From the NCBI GenBank assembly GCA_017853235.1, contig JAFMJX010000068.1, forward strand, positions 1 to 8,673: a DNA stretch of 8,673 bases, in the 5' to 3' direction. Position numbers and translations under genes: made by a program. Position 1 is the first letter of the stretch. Each line of letters opens with the position of its first letter. Positions 1 to 6,794 of this stretch are shown piece by piece. Source of the DNA: Chitinophagaceae bacterium (GTDB lineage Bacteria > Bacteroidota > Bacteroidia > Chitinophagales > Chitinophagaceae). A model generated the notes under the pieces. It worked only from the letters and a program-made list of their open reading frames with translations, did no database searches and was not told the origin of the DNA.

Positions 1-484
1 CTGAAGCCAATCCTTGTGCAATAATTTCCTCTTTAGAAATATCTTCATCATGTCCTTCGCTCGCTTTGGTAGAGGGAGTAATAATTGGGGTAGGGAAAAA
101 GTCGTTTTCTTGAAGGCCCTCTGGCAAGGCAACCCCACATAGGGTTCTGCCACCTGCTTGGTAAGTTCTCCATGCATGCCCAACTAAATTACCTCTAACC
201 ACCATTTCTATCTTAAAAGGGGTGCATTTTTTCCCAATGGCTACATTAGGGGCCGGGGTGCTTATTAGCCAATTAGGGCAAATATCTTGGGTTGCAGCCA
301 GCATATAGGCTGCAATTTGATTTAAAACCTGGCCTTTAAAAGGGATGGGTTCGGGTAAAATCACGTCAAAAGCTGAAATTCTATCACTTGCTATCATCAC
401 AAGTAATTCATTTTCAATGTAATATACGTCTCTTACTTTACCATGATAGGTACTCAACTGGCCGGGAAAGGGTGTGGATTTCAT
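1..484 (-). CDS. purC: SAICAR synthetase (PurC), N-terminal part, cut by window start
   Basis: Phosphoribosylaminoimidazole-succinocarboxamide synthase joins CAIR and aspartate using ATP in cytosolic de novo purine synthesis. I translated the minus strand from the ATG at 484-482 and read 161 uninterrupted codons to the window edge. Visible family motifs are GKVRDVY (residues 15-21) and SDRISAFD (33-40), which belong to the ATP-binding N-terminal lobe, then IEMVVRGNLVGHAW (92-105) and PSTKASEGHDEDIS (137-150) in the substrate-binding region. The GHAW form and the KASEGHDEDIS segment resemble the longer PurC class found in Bacteroidota and in yeast Ade1, about 300 residues, so roughly half the protein lies outside the window. 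No Shine-Dalgarno sequence precedes the start, and the upstream A/T-rich region is shared with the divergent receptor gene. Codon choice is mixed (Leu as TTG, TTA, CTT, CTA and CTG), unlike the neighbouring receptor gene. The identification is firm. Confidence 0.95.
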   Translation of the reverse strand, partial: MKSTPFPGQLSTYHGKVRDVYYIENELLVMIASDRISAFDVILPEPIPFKGQVLNQIAAYMLAATQDICPNWLISTPAPNVAIGKKCTPFKIEMVVRGNLVGHAWRTYQAGGRTLCGVALPEGLQENDFFPTPIITPSTKASEGHDEDISKEEIIAQGLAS

Positions 485-546
485 ATAGTAAAATTAAAAA
501 CTTTAACACAATATTGATAATTTTTTCTTAAGTGGGAACTATTTGG

Positions 547-554
547 TATTTTTA
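547..554 (+). promoter_or_regulatory. possible -7 promoter element of the TonB-dependent receptor gene
   Basis: TATTTTTA matches the Bacteroidota -7 consensus TAnnTTTG at all fixed positions but the last. It would place the transcription start near 561 and give a leader of about 23 nt before the ATG at 584. No convincing TTTG -33 element lies at the expected distance, only a T-run at about 521-526. In A/T-rich DNA such a match is easily found by chance, so this is tentative. Confidence 0.25.
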
Positions 555-583
555 ACTACGATTCAATTTAAAAACAACAAATT

Positions 584-3514
584 ATGAGAAAATTCTTACG
601 TCATTTTAGCACTTTATGCTTACTTACCTTAACGGTATTTAGTGCAAATGCTCAAAATGCAAATGCTGTAAATGGTACTGTGAAAAATGCTAGTACTTCC
701 GAATCATTAGCAGCTGTTTCTGTTACTGTAAAAGGTAGCACGAACGGTACATTTACAGATGATAAAGGTAATTTTAATTTAAACGTATCTCAAAAACCTC
801 CATTTACATTAGTCTTTTCTTCAGTAGGTTATACTGATAAAGAAGTTAAAGTGTCTAATTTTTATGGCAAAGTGGAAGTAAGTTTAACACCTTCTTTTGT
901 ATTAGGTACAGAAGTAGTAGTAGCTGCTTCAAGAGTGGCTGAGCGTATTTTAGAATCACCTGTATCTATTGAAAGAATCAGTAATAACACCATTAAAAAT
1001 ACACCTGCATCTAACTACTATGATATCTTAGGTACTTTGAAAGGAGTGGATGTGATCACTGCAAGTTTAACTTTTAAAAGTATTGGTACAAGAGGTTTTA
1101 ACTCAAGTGGTAACACTCGTTTAAACCAATTAATAGATGGTATGGATAACCAAGCGCCAGGTTTAAACTTCTCAGTAGGTAGTGTGATTGGTTTAACCGA
1201 ATTAGACGTGGATAATATTGAATTATTACCAGGTGCGTCTTCTGCTTTATATGGTTCTGGCGGTATGAATGGTACGGTGTTAATCAATTCAAAAAGTCCT
1301 TTCAAATATCAAGGGTTAAGTTTCCAAGTGAAACAAGGTATCAATCATGTTGATAGCTATGAGCGTGCTTTAGCACCTTTCAAGGATTGGACTTTGAGAT
1401 GGGCTAAAAAAGTAAACGATAAGTTTGCTTACAAATTTGGAGCACAATTCACAGAAGCTAAGGATTGGTTAGCAAATGATGCTACTAACTATTCTCGTAC
1501 AACTGGTACAGCGAATGGTCAAACTATTGCTGGTACAAGATTAACAGACCCTAACTATGATGGGGTGAACGTATATGGAGATGAAACAACTACAACTTTA
1601 AGTTCAGTATATGGTTCAGTTCAGTCTGGTGTAATTAATAGTTTAGCAGCAGCATATGGTGGAAACCTTGCAGCTGGTACTGCCGCTTTTAACTCTTTAT
1701 ATGGTGCAACTAGTTTATTTTCAACCTTAGCTACTTATACTGCATTTTTAAGATCTCAAAACGCTGCCTTAGCTCCTTATGCACCTTTCTTATATGGTCA
1801 AGCAAAAGGTTATTTTGGTGGTAGTGTTTCAAGAACAGGATATGCCGAAAAAGATGTGGTAGATCCAACTACTTTAAACGTGAAATTCCCAGGATCTTTA
1901 AACTATAAGGTATCTGATAATACAGAAGCTTCTTTTAGTTTTTATAATGGAACAGGGAATACAGTATATACAGGTTCTGATCGTTATTCTTTCAATAACT
2001 TAAGAATGGCTCAATATAAGTTTGAATTAAAATCTAAGGATTGGTTCTTAAGAGCCTACACCACTCGTGAAGATGCTGGTGATTCTTATAACGCAACTAT
2101 TGCCGCTCGTTATTTCAATGAAGCATGGAGCCCTAGTACCACTTGGTTCCCTACTTATATGACTGCTTTAGCAAACTATAGAGATGCAGGATTGCCTTCT
2201 GCAGCTGCACATAACGCTGCTCGTGCAGTAGCGGATGCAAATCGTCCTACTGGTCCTATTTATCAAAATCCATTGTTTAAGAAAATTGCTGGGACTTCAA
2301 TTTCTCAGGGGGGTGCATTATTGTTAGATAAAACAACTTTAAATGTAGCCGAAGCACAATATAATTTAACAAACGCTTTAGGTTTAGATAAAGTTGATGC
2401 TGATTTATTAGTAGGAGGTTCCATGAAACAATATGTATTAAATTCTCAAGGAACTGTATTTGCTGATACAGCTGGTAGAATTAATATTAATGAGTCTGGT
2501 GCTTACGCACAATTATCTAAGAAGTTATTTGGCGATTTTGTGAAATTGTCATTAGCTGGTAGATATGACAAGAACAGTAACTTTACTGGTCGTTTCACTC
2601 CAAGAGCCTCAATGGTTGTGAAATTAGCACAAGACAATAACTTACGTTTATCTTATCAACAAGCGTATCGCTTCCCAACAACTCAAAACCAATGGATCAA
2701 TTTGTTAGTGGGTGGTGGTACTCGTTTAATGGGTGGTTTACCTCAATTGAGAGATTTTTATAAATTTAATACCAATCCAGCGTATACTTTAGCGAGTGTG
2801 AATGCATTTGGTGCAAGTGCTTTAGCGGGTGCGCCAAATCCAGCTTTATTGAAACAACAAACTTTCAATGAGTTCAAACCAGAATCAATGTCTTCTTTTG
2901 AAATTGGTTACAAGGGTTTATGGGCTAAAAAGTTATTAATTGATGTTTATGTATATTCTGGTAAATACAACAACTTTATTAGTGGTGTAACTGTATTACA
3001 ATCACGTAATGCAGCTGCTCCTAGTCCATTGGATGTTTTAGATGCTAACAAGCGCATGGCTTATAGTATTTCTACAAACGCTGATGGTGAAGTTTCCACA
3101 AAAGGTTGGGGATTGTCTTTAGATTATTTATTACCTAGAAACTTTAGTGTTTCAGGTAGCATATTCTCAGATGAAATTGGGGAATTACCTGGTGGATTTA
3201 TCTCTTATTTCAATACTCCAAAAATGAGAGCTAATATTGCTTTAAATAACAGCGGTTTCTTATGTAAGAATCGTTTAGGATTTAGTGCTAATTTCCATTA
3301 TCAAGATGGGTTTGTATATGAAGGAACCTTCTCTGTAGGTAAATTAGAGTCTTATCAAACAGTGGATGCGGTATTAACATACAAATTACCTGCAATGAAG
3401 TCTTTAGTTAAAGCAGGTGGTACGAACATATTCAACAAATATTATAAAACTGCATACGGTAGCCCAGCTATTGGAGGTTTATACTATGTAAGTTTTGCTT
3501 ATAATATTTATTAA
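584..3514 (+). CDS. TonB-dependent outer-membrane receptor with carboxypeptidase-like regulatory domain
   Basis: An outer-membrane beta-barrel that imports a ligand using TonB-ExbBD energy; the ligand cannot be read from the sequence. In order, the 976 residues show a signal peptide (1-23, cut after ANA before Gln24), a carboxypeptidase-D-like regulatory domain (about 29-103), a likely TonB box around TEVVVAASR (109-117), a plug domain (about 120-237) with RGFNSSG, LIDGMD and the classic LPGASSALYGSGGMNG segment (215-230), and then the barrel to the C-terminal Tyr. The plug motif is that of ordinary TBDTs rather than the SusC/RagA form, and no susD-like gene follows, so this is a stand-alone receptor. 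An Ala/Tyr/Gly-rich insertion lies at about residues 333-415. Leucine is written mostly as TTA and glycine mostly as GGT, a bias that suggests high expression (inference). The start is supported by the signal peptide and by an A-rich leader. A strong terminator follows the stop, so the gene is probably monocistronic. Confidence 0.93.
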   Translation: MRKFLRHFSTLCLLTLTVFSANAQNANAVNGTVKNASTSESLAAVSVTVKGSTNGTFTDDKGNFNLNVSQKPPFTLVFSSVGYTDKEVKVSNFYGKVEVSLTPSFVLGTEVVVAASRVAERILESPVSIERISNNTIKNTPASNYYDILGTLKGVDVITASLTFKSIGTRGFNSSGNTRLNQLIDGMDNQAPGLNFSVGSVIGLTELDVDNIELLPGASSALYGSGGMNGTVLINSKSPFKYQGLSFQVKQGINHVDSYERALAPFKDWTLRWAKKVNDKFAYKFGAQFTEAKDWLANDATNYSRTTGTANGQTIAGTRLTDPNYDGVNVYGDETTTTLSSVYGSVQSGVINSLAAAYGGNLAAGTAAFNSLYGATSLFSTLATYTAFLRSQNAALAPYAPFLYGQAKGYFGGSVSRTGYAEKDVVDPTTLNVKFPGSLNYKVSDNTEASFSFYNGTGNTVYTGSDRYSFNNLRMAQYKFELKSKDWFLRAYTTREDAGDSYNATIAARYFNEAWSPSTTWFPTYMTALANYRDAGLPSAAAHNAARAVADANRPTGPIYQNPLFKKIAGTSISQGGALLLDKTTLNVAEAQYNLTNALGLDKVDADLLVGGSMKQYVLNSQGTVFADTAGRININESGAYAQLSKKLFGDFVKLSLAGRYDKNSNFTGRFTPRASMVVKLAQDNNLRLSYQQAYRFPTTQNQWINLLVGGGTRLMGGLPQLRDFYKFNTNPAYTLASVNAFGASALAGAPNPALLKQQTFNEFKPESMSSFEIGYKGLWAKKLLIDVYVYSGKYNNFISGVTVLQSRNAAAPSPLDVLDANKRMAYSISTNADGEVSTKGWGLSLDYLLPRNFSVSGSIFSDEIGELPGGFISYFNTPKMRANIALNNSGFLCKNRLGFSANFHYQDGFVYEGTFSVGKLESYQTVDAVLTYKLPAMKSLVKAGGTNIFNKYYKTAYGSPAIGGLYYVSFAYNIY

Positions 3515-3518
3515 TAAA

Positions 3519-3540
3519 TTTAGGATGGGTTAGTCCTAAA
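3519..3540 (+). repeat. small hairpin between receptor stop codon and terminator
   Basis: TTTAGGA (3519-3525) and TCCTAAA (3534-3540) are perfect 7-bp inverted repeats around an 8-base loop. The right arm shares bases 3538-3540 with the left arm of the larger terminator hairpin, so the two full stems cannot form together. It may stabilise the 3' end of the mRNA or simply be part of the terminator region. Confidence 0.45.
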
Positions 3541-3577
3541 AATCCCTTCCTCGTACTATCGGGGAGGGGATTTTTTT
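3538..3577 (+). terminator. intrinsic terminator of the TonB-dependent receptor gene
   Basis: AAAAATCCCTTCC (3538-3550) pairs with GGAGGGGATTTTT (3563-3575) as a 13-bp stem with one G-T wobble and a 12-base loop. The distal arm runs into a seven-T tract (3571-3577). It lies 24 bases after the receptor stop codon. The A-run on the left arm would also give a U-tract on the opposite strand, but no minus-strand gene ends nearby. Confidence 0.88.
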
Positions 3578-3612
3578 ATGTCCTCAAATTATTTTTTTCC
3601 TAGATAAAGCTT

Positions 3613-3620
3613 TATTTTTG
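3613..3620 (+). promoter_or_regulatory. probable -7 promoter element of pdhB
   Basis: TATTTTTG is an exact match to the Bacteroidota sigma-A -7 consensus TAnnTTTG. It sits 23 bases before the pdhB ATG and just after the upstream terminator, where a promoter for an independently transcribed gene is expected. It predicts transcription starting near 3627 with a leader of about 17 nt. A clear TTTG -33 element is not visible; that position is a T-rich run (3592-3598). Confidence 0.5.
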
Positions 3621-3643
3621 CCACTCAAATTAAATGTTACTAC

Positions 3644-4630
3644 ATGCGTTCAATAGCCTTTAGAGAAGCCCTTCGCGAAGCCATGAGTGAAGAAATGAGA
3701 AGAGATGAAAGAGTTTTGTTGATGGGGGAGGAAGTTGCCGAATACAATGGTGCTTATAAAGTAAGCCAAGGTATGTTAGCCGAATTTGGCCCTAAACGTA
3801 TTATTGATACTCCTATTTCGGAGCTTGGGTTTACAGCTGTTGCAGTAGGAGCTGCTCAAAATGGACTTAGACCCATTGTTGAATTCATGACTTGGAATTT
3901 TGCCGTGTTGCCTTTGGATCAAATATTAAATACAGCTTCTAAAATGTTGGCTATGAGTGGTGGACAAATTGGCTGTCCTATTGTAATGAGAGGGCCAAAC
4001 GGTAGTGCTGGTCAGTTGGGTGCTCAACATTCCACAGCATTTGAAAGTTATTTAGCAAATATACCAGGTATTAAAGTGGTTTCTCCTTCTAATGGATATG
4101 ATGCTAAAGGATTATTAAAACAAGCCATTCGTTATGAAGAGGATCCAGTGATGTTTTTGGAAAGCGAAGTGATGTATGGGGACAAAAGTGATGTCCCTGA
4201 TGAAGAATATTATATTCCATTAGGTAAAGCGGATGTTAAAAAAATAGGTCGTGATGTCACCATTGTTTCATATAATAAAATGATGAAAGTAGCATTAGGT
4301 GCCGCAGCTGAATTAGAAAAAGAAGGTATTAGCGCAGAAGTCATTGACTTAAGAACAATAAGACCTTTAGATTGGATGACGGTTCTCGAAAGTGTTAAGA
4401 AAACAAATAGATTAGTAATTATTGAAGAGCAATGGCCTTTTGCAAGCGTTTCTTCTGAATTAACTTACCGTATTCAAAAGGAAGGTTTTGATTATTTGGA
4501 TGCTCCAATTAGACGTATTGCCAGTGCAGATGCACCAATGCACTATGCACCAAATTTAGCTGCTTTAGCAATTCCTGATGTTGCAAGATCTGTGGTTTTA
4601 GTAAAGGAATTATTAAAACAGTATAAGTAA
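3644..4630 (+). CDS. pdhB: pyruvate dehydrogenase E1 component, beta subunit
   Basis: The beta chain of the heterotetrameric E1 of the pyruvate dehydrogenase complex, which with E1 alpha and thiamine diphosphate decarboxylates pyruvate and passes the acetyl group to E2 lipoyl domains in the cytosol. At 328 residues it has the usual length. Visible motifs are MGEEVAEYNGAYKVSQG (27-43), DTPISELGF (55-63) with Glu60 equivalent to the conserved Glu that activates the cofactor aminopyrimidine, EFMTWNFA (80-87), and GAQHS with His129 matching the conserved active-site His. The transketolase C-terminal half includes IDLRTIRPLD and IRRIASADAPMHYAP. Residue equivalences are from knowledge of the human and Geobacillus enzymes. 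No pdhA or E2 gene is adjacent; stand-alone pdhB is, to my recollection, common in Bacteroidota. The gene lies between two intrinsic terminators and has its own candidate promoter, so it is probably a single-gene unit. Confidence 0.96.
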   Translation: MRSIAFREALREAMSEEMRRDERVLLMGEEVAEYNGAYKVSQGMLAEFGPKRIIDTPISELGFTAVAVGAAQNGLRPIVEFMTWNFAVLPLDQILNTASKMLAMSGGQIGCPIVMRGPNGSAGQLGAQHSTAFESYLANIPGIKVVSPSNGYDAKGLLKQAIRYEEDPVMFLESEVMYGDKSDVPDEEYYIPLGKADVKKIGRDVTIVSYNKMMKVALGAAAELEKEGISAEVIDLRTIRPLDWMTVLESVKKTNRLVIIEEQWPFASVSSELTYRIQKEGFDYLDAPIRRIASADAPMHYAPNLAALAIPDVARSVVLVKELLKQYK

Positions 4631-4699
4631 TTGGATTTGGGCTAATCCTTGTTTTGGACCTTTTATATTGTTTCACATCAATTTCACAAATCTTTTTAT

Positions 4700-4730
4700 A
4701 AATATCCCTTACAAAGGGATATTTTTGTTT
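4700..4730 (+). terminator. intrinsic terminator of pdhB
   Basis: AAATATCCCTT (4700-4710) and AAGGGATATTT (4714-4724) form a perfect 11-bp stem with a 3-base ACA loop, followed by the T-rich tail TTTTTGTTT that partly overlaps the stem. It lies 69 bases after the pdhB stop codon and 20 bases before the lepB ATG at 4751. Its position argues against any lepB start upstream of it. Confidence 0.85.
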
Positions 4731-4750
4731 CATTCAAACATGTAATTTTT

Positions 4751-6262
4751 ATGGGGTATTTTATTTTGATTTTATTTTGGTTAGGATGGCATATTGGTAT
4801 TTATTTAATGCTTAAAAAAGCTGGGGTTGATACAGTCAAAGCCATCATTCCTATTTATAATACTTGGGAAATAGTCAAGTTGTGTGGTATTTCAAAAACT
4901 TGGTTTTGGATTCAATTAATACCAATTGCTGGACAGTTTGTAACACTATGGATTTCGATCATATTTGTAATGCATTTTAAAAGAGTGAATTTATTAAATC
5001 ACTTTTTAACTGTTTTCTTTCCTTTTATTTACCTTCCTTATTTGGGTTTGTCGCAAAACGAAAAATGGCATGGAGAAGCAGCTTTACAACATTATCATAA
5101 ATCAGCTTCTAGAGAATGGATTGACGCTGCAGTGTTTGCAGTAGTTGCTGCCACTTTAATTAGAACTTTTGTTTTTGAAGCTTATGTAATCCCTACAGAA
5201 AGTATGGAAAAAACTTTATTAGTAAATGATTTTTTATTTGTTGATAAAGTGACTTATGGCGCAAGAATTCCTCAAACGCCAATCAGTTTTCCATTTGTTC
5301 ATAATACTTTACCTATGGCGCCTACTACGCCTTCTTATTTAAAATGGATTCAATTAGATTATAAAAGACTTCCTAGTATAAGAAACATTCAAAGGAATGA
5401 TGTGGTCGTATTTAACTTTCCTGCAGGAGATACCATCATAAATTTACCTGAGTTTGGAAGTAAGATTCCTTATTATGATGTTTTAAGAAGTCCAGAGTAT
5501 AATAATAATAGAGAAAAGTTACAATCGGATTATCCCATTTTAGTACATCCAATGGACAAAACGGACAATTATATCAAAAGATGTGTGGGTATTCCAGGTG
5601 ATATGATTGAAGTAAAAAATAGTGATTTGTGGGTCAATGGCAAACCTGCTTTTGTGGCTCCATTTGCTCAAACAGAATATTTAGTACAAACCAATGGTAC
5701 TGCAATTCCTGAAGAGTACATACAAGATACAATTGGCATCAACATGAATGAAGCCACTGCCGACTTTCAACCAGTAGAAGGCAGTCCCAATACTTTTAAA
5801 ATTAACATGACGCAACATGCTGCATTAAGTTTGCAAAAATTGCCCCAAATTTTAAAAGTGACTAAGTTTGAGGATACTATGATTGGAAATACTTTTCCGA
5901 ATGATGTTTCCCATTTTCAATGGTCAGTGGATCATTTTGGTCCTTTGTACATTCCTAAAAAAGGGGATGTGATTACATTAAATGATAGTACCATTCAAAT
6001 TTATGGAAGATTGATTACAAATTATGAACATCATAATTTGGAACAAAAAGGAGATCAATACTATATTGATGGTAAAAAAACCACAACGTATCAAATTCAA
6101 CTGAATTATTATTGGATGATGGGTGATAATCGCCATCGTTCTCAAGATAGTCGTTATTGGGGTTTTGTCCCTGAAACACATGTTGTAGGACGTGCTGCTA
6201 TGATTTGGTTTAGTTATAATAAGTCAATTAGATGGAACCGATTATTTAGTGCTATTAAATAA
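4751..6262 (+). CDS. lepB: signal peptidase I (S26 family) with extra N-terminal membrane domain
   Basis: A membrane-bound serine protease that removes signal peptides from exported proteins on the periplasmic side of the inner membrane. I take the ATG at 4751 (503 residues): the same frame can be opened upstream at a TTG (4649), but that stretch contains the pdhB terminator and reads as junk, whereas MGYFILILFWLG begins a membrane helix. Hydrophobic segments lie at about 2-20, 51-75, 82-100 and 124-143. The first three form an N-terminal domain, including AIIPIYNTWEIVKLCG, often fused to this enzyme in Bacteroidota. Peptidase boxes follow: IPTESMEKTL with nucleophile Ser151, YIKRCVGIPGD with general-base Lys276, and GDNRHRSQDSRYWGFVP from Gly458. 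Ser to Lys spans 125 residues against about 55 in E. coli LepB, so the periplasmic domain carries a large insertion. A terminator follows the stop. Substrates would include the exported TonB-dependent receptor upstream. Confidence 0.93.
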   Translation: MGYFILILFWLGWHIGIYLMLKKAGVDTVKAIIPIYNTWEIVKLCGISKTWFWIQLIPIAGQFVTLWISIIFVMHFKRVNLLNHFLTVFFPFIYLPYLGLSQNEKWHGEAALQHYHKSASREWIDAAVFAVVAATLIRTFVFEAYVIPTESMEKTLLVNDFLFVDKVTYGARIPQTPISFPFVHNTLPMAPTTPSYLKWIQLDYKRLPSIRNIQRNDVVVFNFPAGDTIINLPEFGSKIPYYDVLRSPEYNNNREKLQSDYPILVHPMDKTDNYIKRCVGIPGDMIEVKNSDLWVNGKPAFVAPFAQTEYLVQTNGTAIPEEYIQDTIGINMNEATADFQPVEGSPNTFKINMTQHAALSLQKLPQILKVTKFEDTMIGNTFPNDVSHFQWSVDHFGPLYIPKKGDVITLNDSTIQIYGRLITNYEHHNLEQKGDQYYIDGKKTTTYQIQLNYYWMMGDNRHRSQDSRYWGFVPETHVVGRAAMIWFSYNKSIRWNRLFSAIK

Positions 6263-6270
6263 ATATTTTT

Positions 6271-6300
6271 AAAACCTCACAATTGTGGGGTTTTATTTTT
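6271..6300 (+). terminator. intrinsic terminator after lepB
   Basis: AAAACCTCAC (6271-6280) pairs with GTGGGGTTTT (6285-6294) as a 10-bp stem with one G-T wobble and an AATT loop, followed by ATTTTT. It begins 8 bases after the lepB stop and ends 11 bases before the cdd start codon. It leaves very little room for a separate cdd promoter, so it may be leaky or overlap one. Confidence 0.8.
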
Positions 6301-6311
6301 AAATTCCTATA

Positions 6312-6794
6312 ATGAAACAACAATTTAGCTTTGAATTTGATTATTTAGATGATATTTCGCATTTGGATATAAAGGATGCTGACTTATTAAATAAAGCCAT
6401 ACAAGCTACAAAAACAGCATTTGCACCCTATTCTAATTTTAAAGTAGGAGCGGCTGCTTTATTATCCAATGGTCAAATTGTAATAGGGTCAAATCAAGAA
6501 AGCGCTAGTTATCCTGTGGGTATTTGTGCCGAAAGAACCTTGTTAAATAGCATTGGTAGTCAATTTCCAAATGAAACTATTTTAAGTATGGCAATTAGTT
6601 ACGATAGTCCAAAAACTGCATGTAATGAGCCTATTTCGCCTTGTGGCATGTGCCGTCAATCTTTATTAGATTATGAAAATAGGTACCAAGCTGCTATTAA
6701 AATAATCTTAGCTGGCAAAACGGGCCCAGTTATGGTAGTAAAATCTGTGAAGGATTTGCTTCCTTTTGGCTTTGATGGGTCTGTTTTAAAATAA
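6312..6794 (+). CDS. cdd: cytidine deaminase
   Basis: Hydrolytic deamination of cytidine and deoxycytidine to uridine and deoxyuridine in cytosolic pyrimidine salvage. The 160-residue length is that of the short, homotetrameric zinc enzyme. The catalytic signature is intact: GSNQESASYP (59-68) carries the ribose-contacting N-x-E pattern, CAE (72-74) gives one zinc ligand Cys72 and the proton-shuttling Glu74, and PCGMC (110-114) gives zinc ligands Cys111 and Cys114. APYSNFKVGAA (38-48) is also typical. The family roles of these residues are established knowledge. The start lies only 11 bases after the lepB terminator hairpin with no Shine-Dalgarno sequence, so expression may depend on readthrough from lepB or a promoter overlapping the terminator. 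The last 9 bases overlap the convergent ogt gene. No terminator hairpin is visible just downstream. Confidence 0.95.
   Translation: MKQQFSFEFDYLDDISHLDIKDADLLNKAIQATKTAFAPYSNFKVGAAALLSNGQIVIGSNQESASYPVGICAERTLLNSIGSQFPNETILSMAISYDSPKTACNEPISPCGMCRQSLLDYENRYQAAIKIILAGKTGPVMVVKSVKDLLPFGFDGSVLK

Noticed and set aside
509..516. CAATATTG palindrome in the purC-receptor divergent region, as a possible operator
   Set aside because: An 8-base A/T-rich palindrome is expected by chance at this composition, and nothing else supports it.
541..570. TTTG (542-545) with the A/T stretch at 563-570 as an alternative -33/-7 pair for the receptor gene
   Set aside because: The putative -7 matches TAnnTTTG at only 6 of 8 positions and the transcription start would nearly coincide with the start codon.
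1018..1305. Open frame on the minus strand inside the receptor gene
   Set aside because: It lies fully antisense to the conserved plug-domain coding sequence, and its translation shows no recognisable family or signal; it is a shadow of the real gene.
4509..4733. Minus-strand open frame across the end of pdhB and the following terminator
   Set aside because: It is antisense to conserved pdhB residues and crosses the terminator hairpin; the translation is unlike any family I know.
5978..6181. Minus-strand open frame inside lepB
   Set aside because: It is antisense to the conserved GDN box region of signal peptidase and shows no independent coding evidence.
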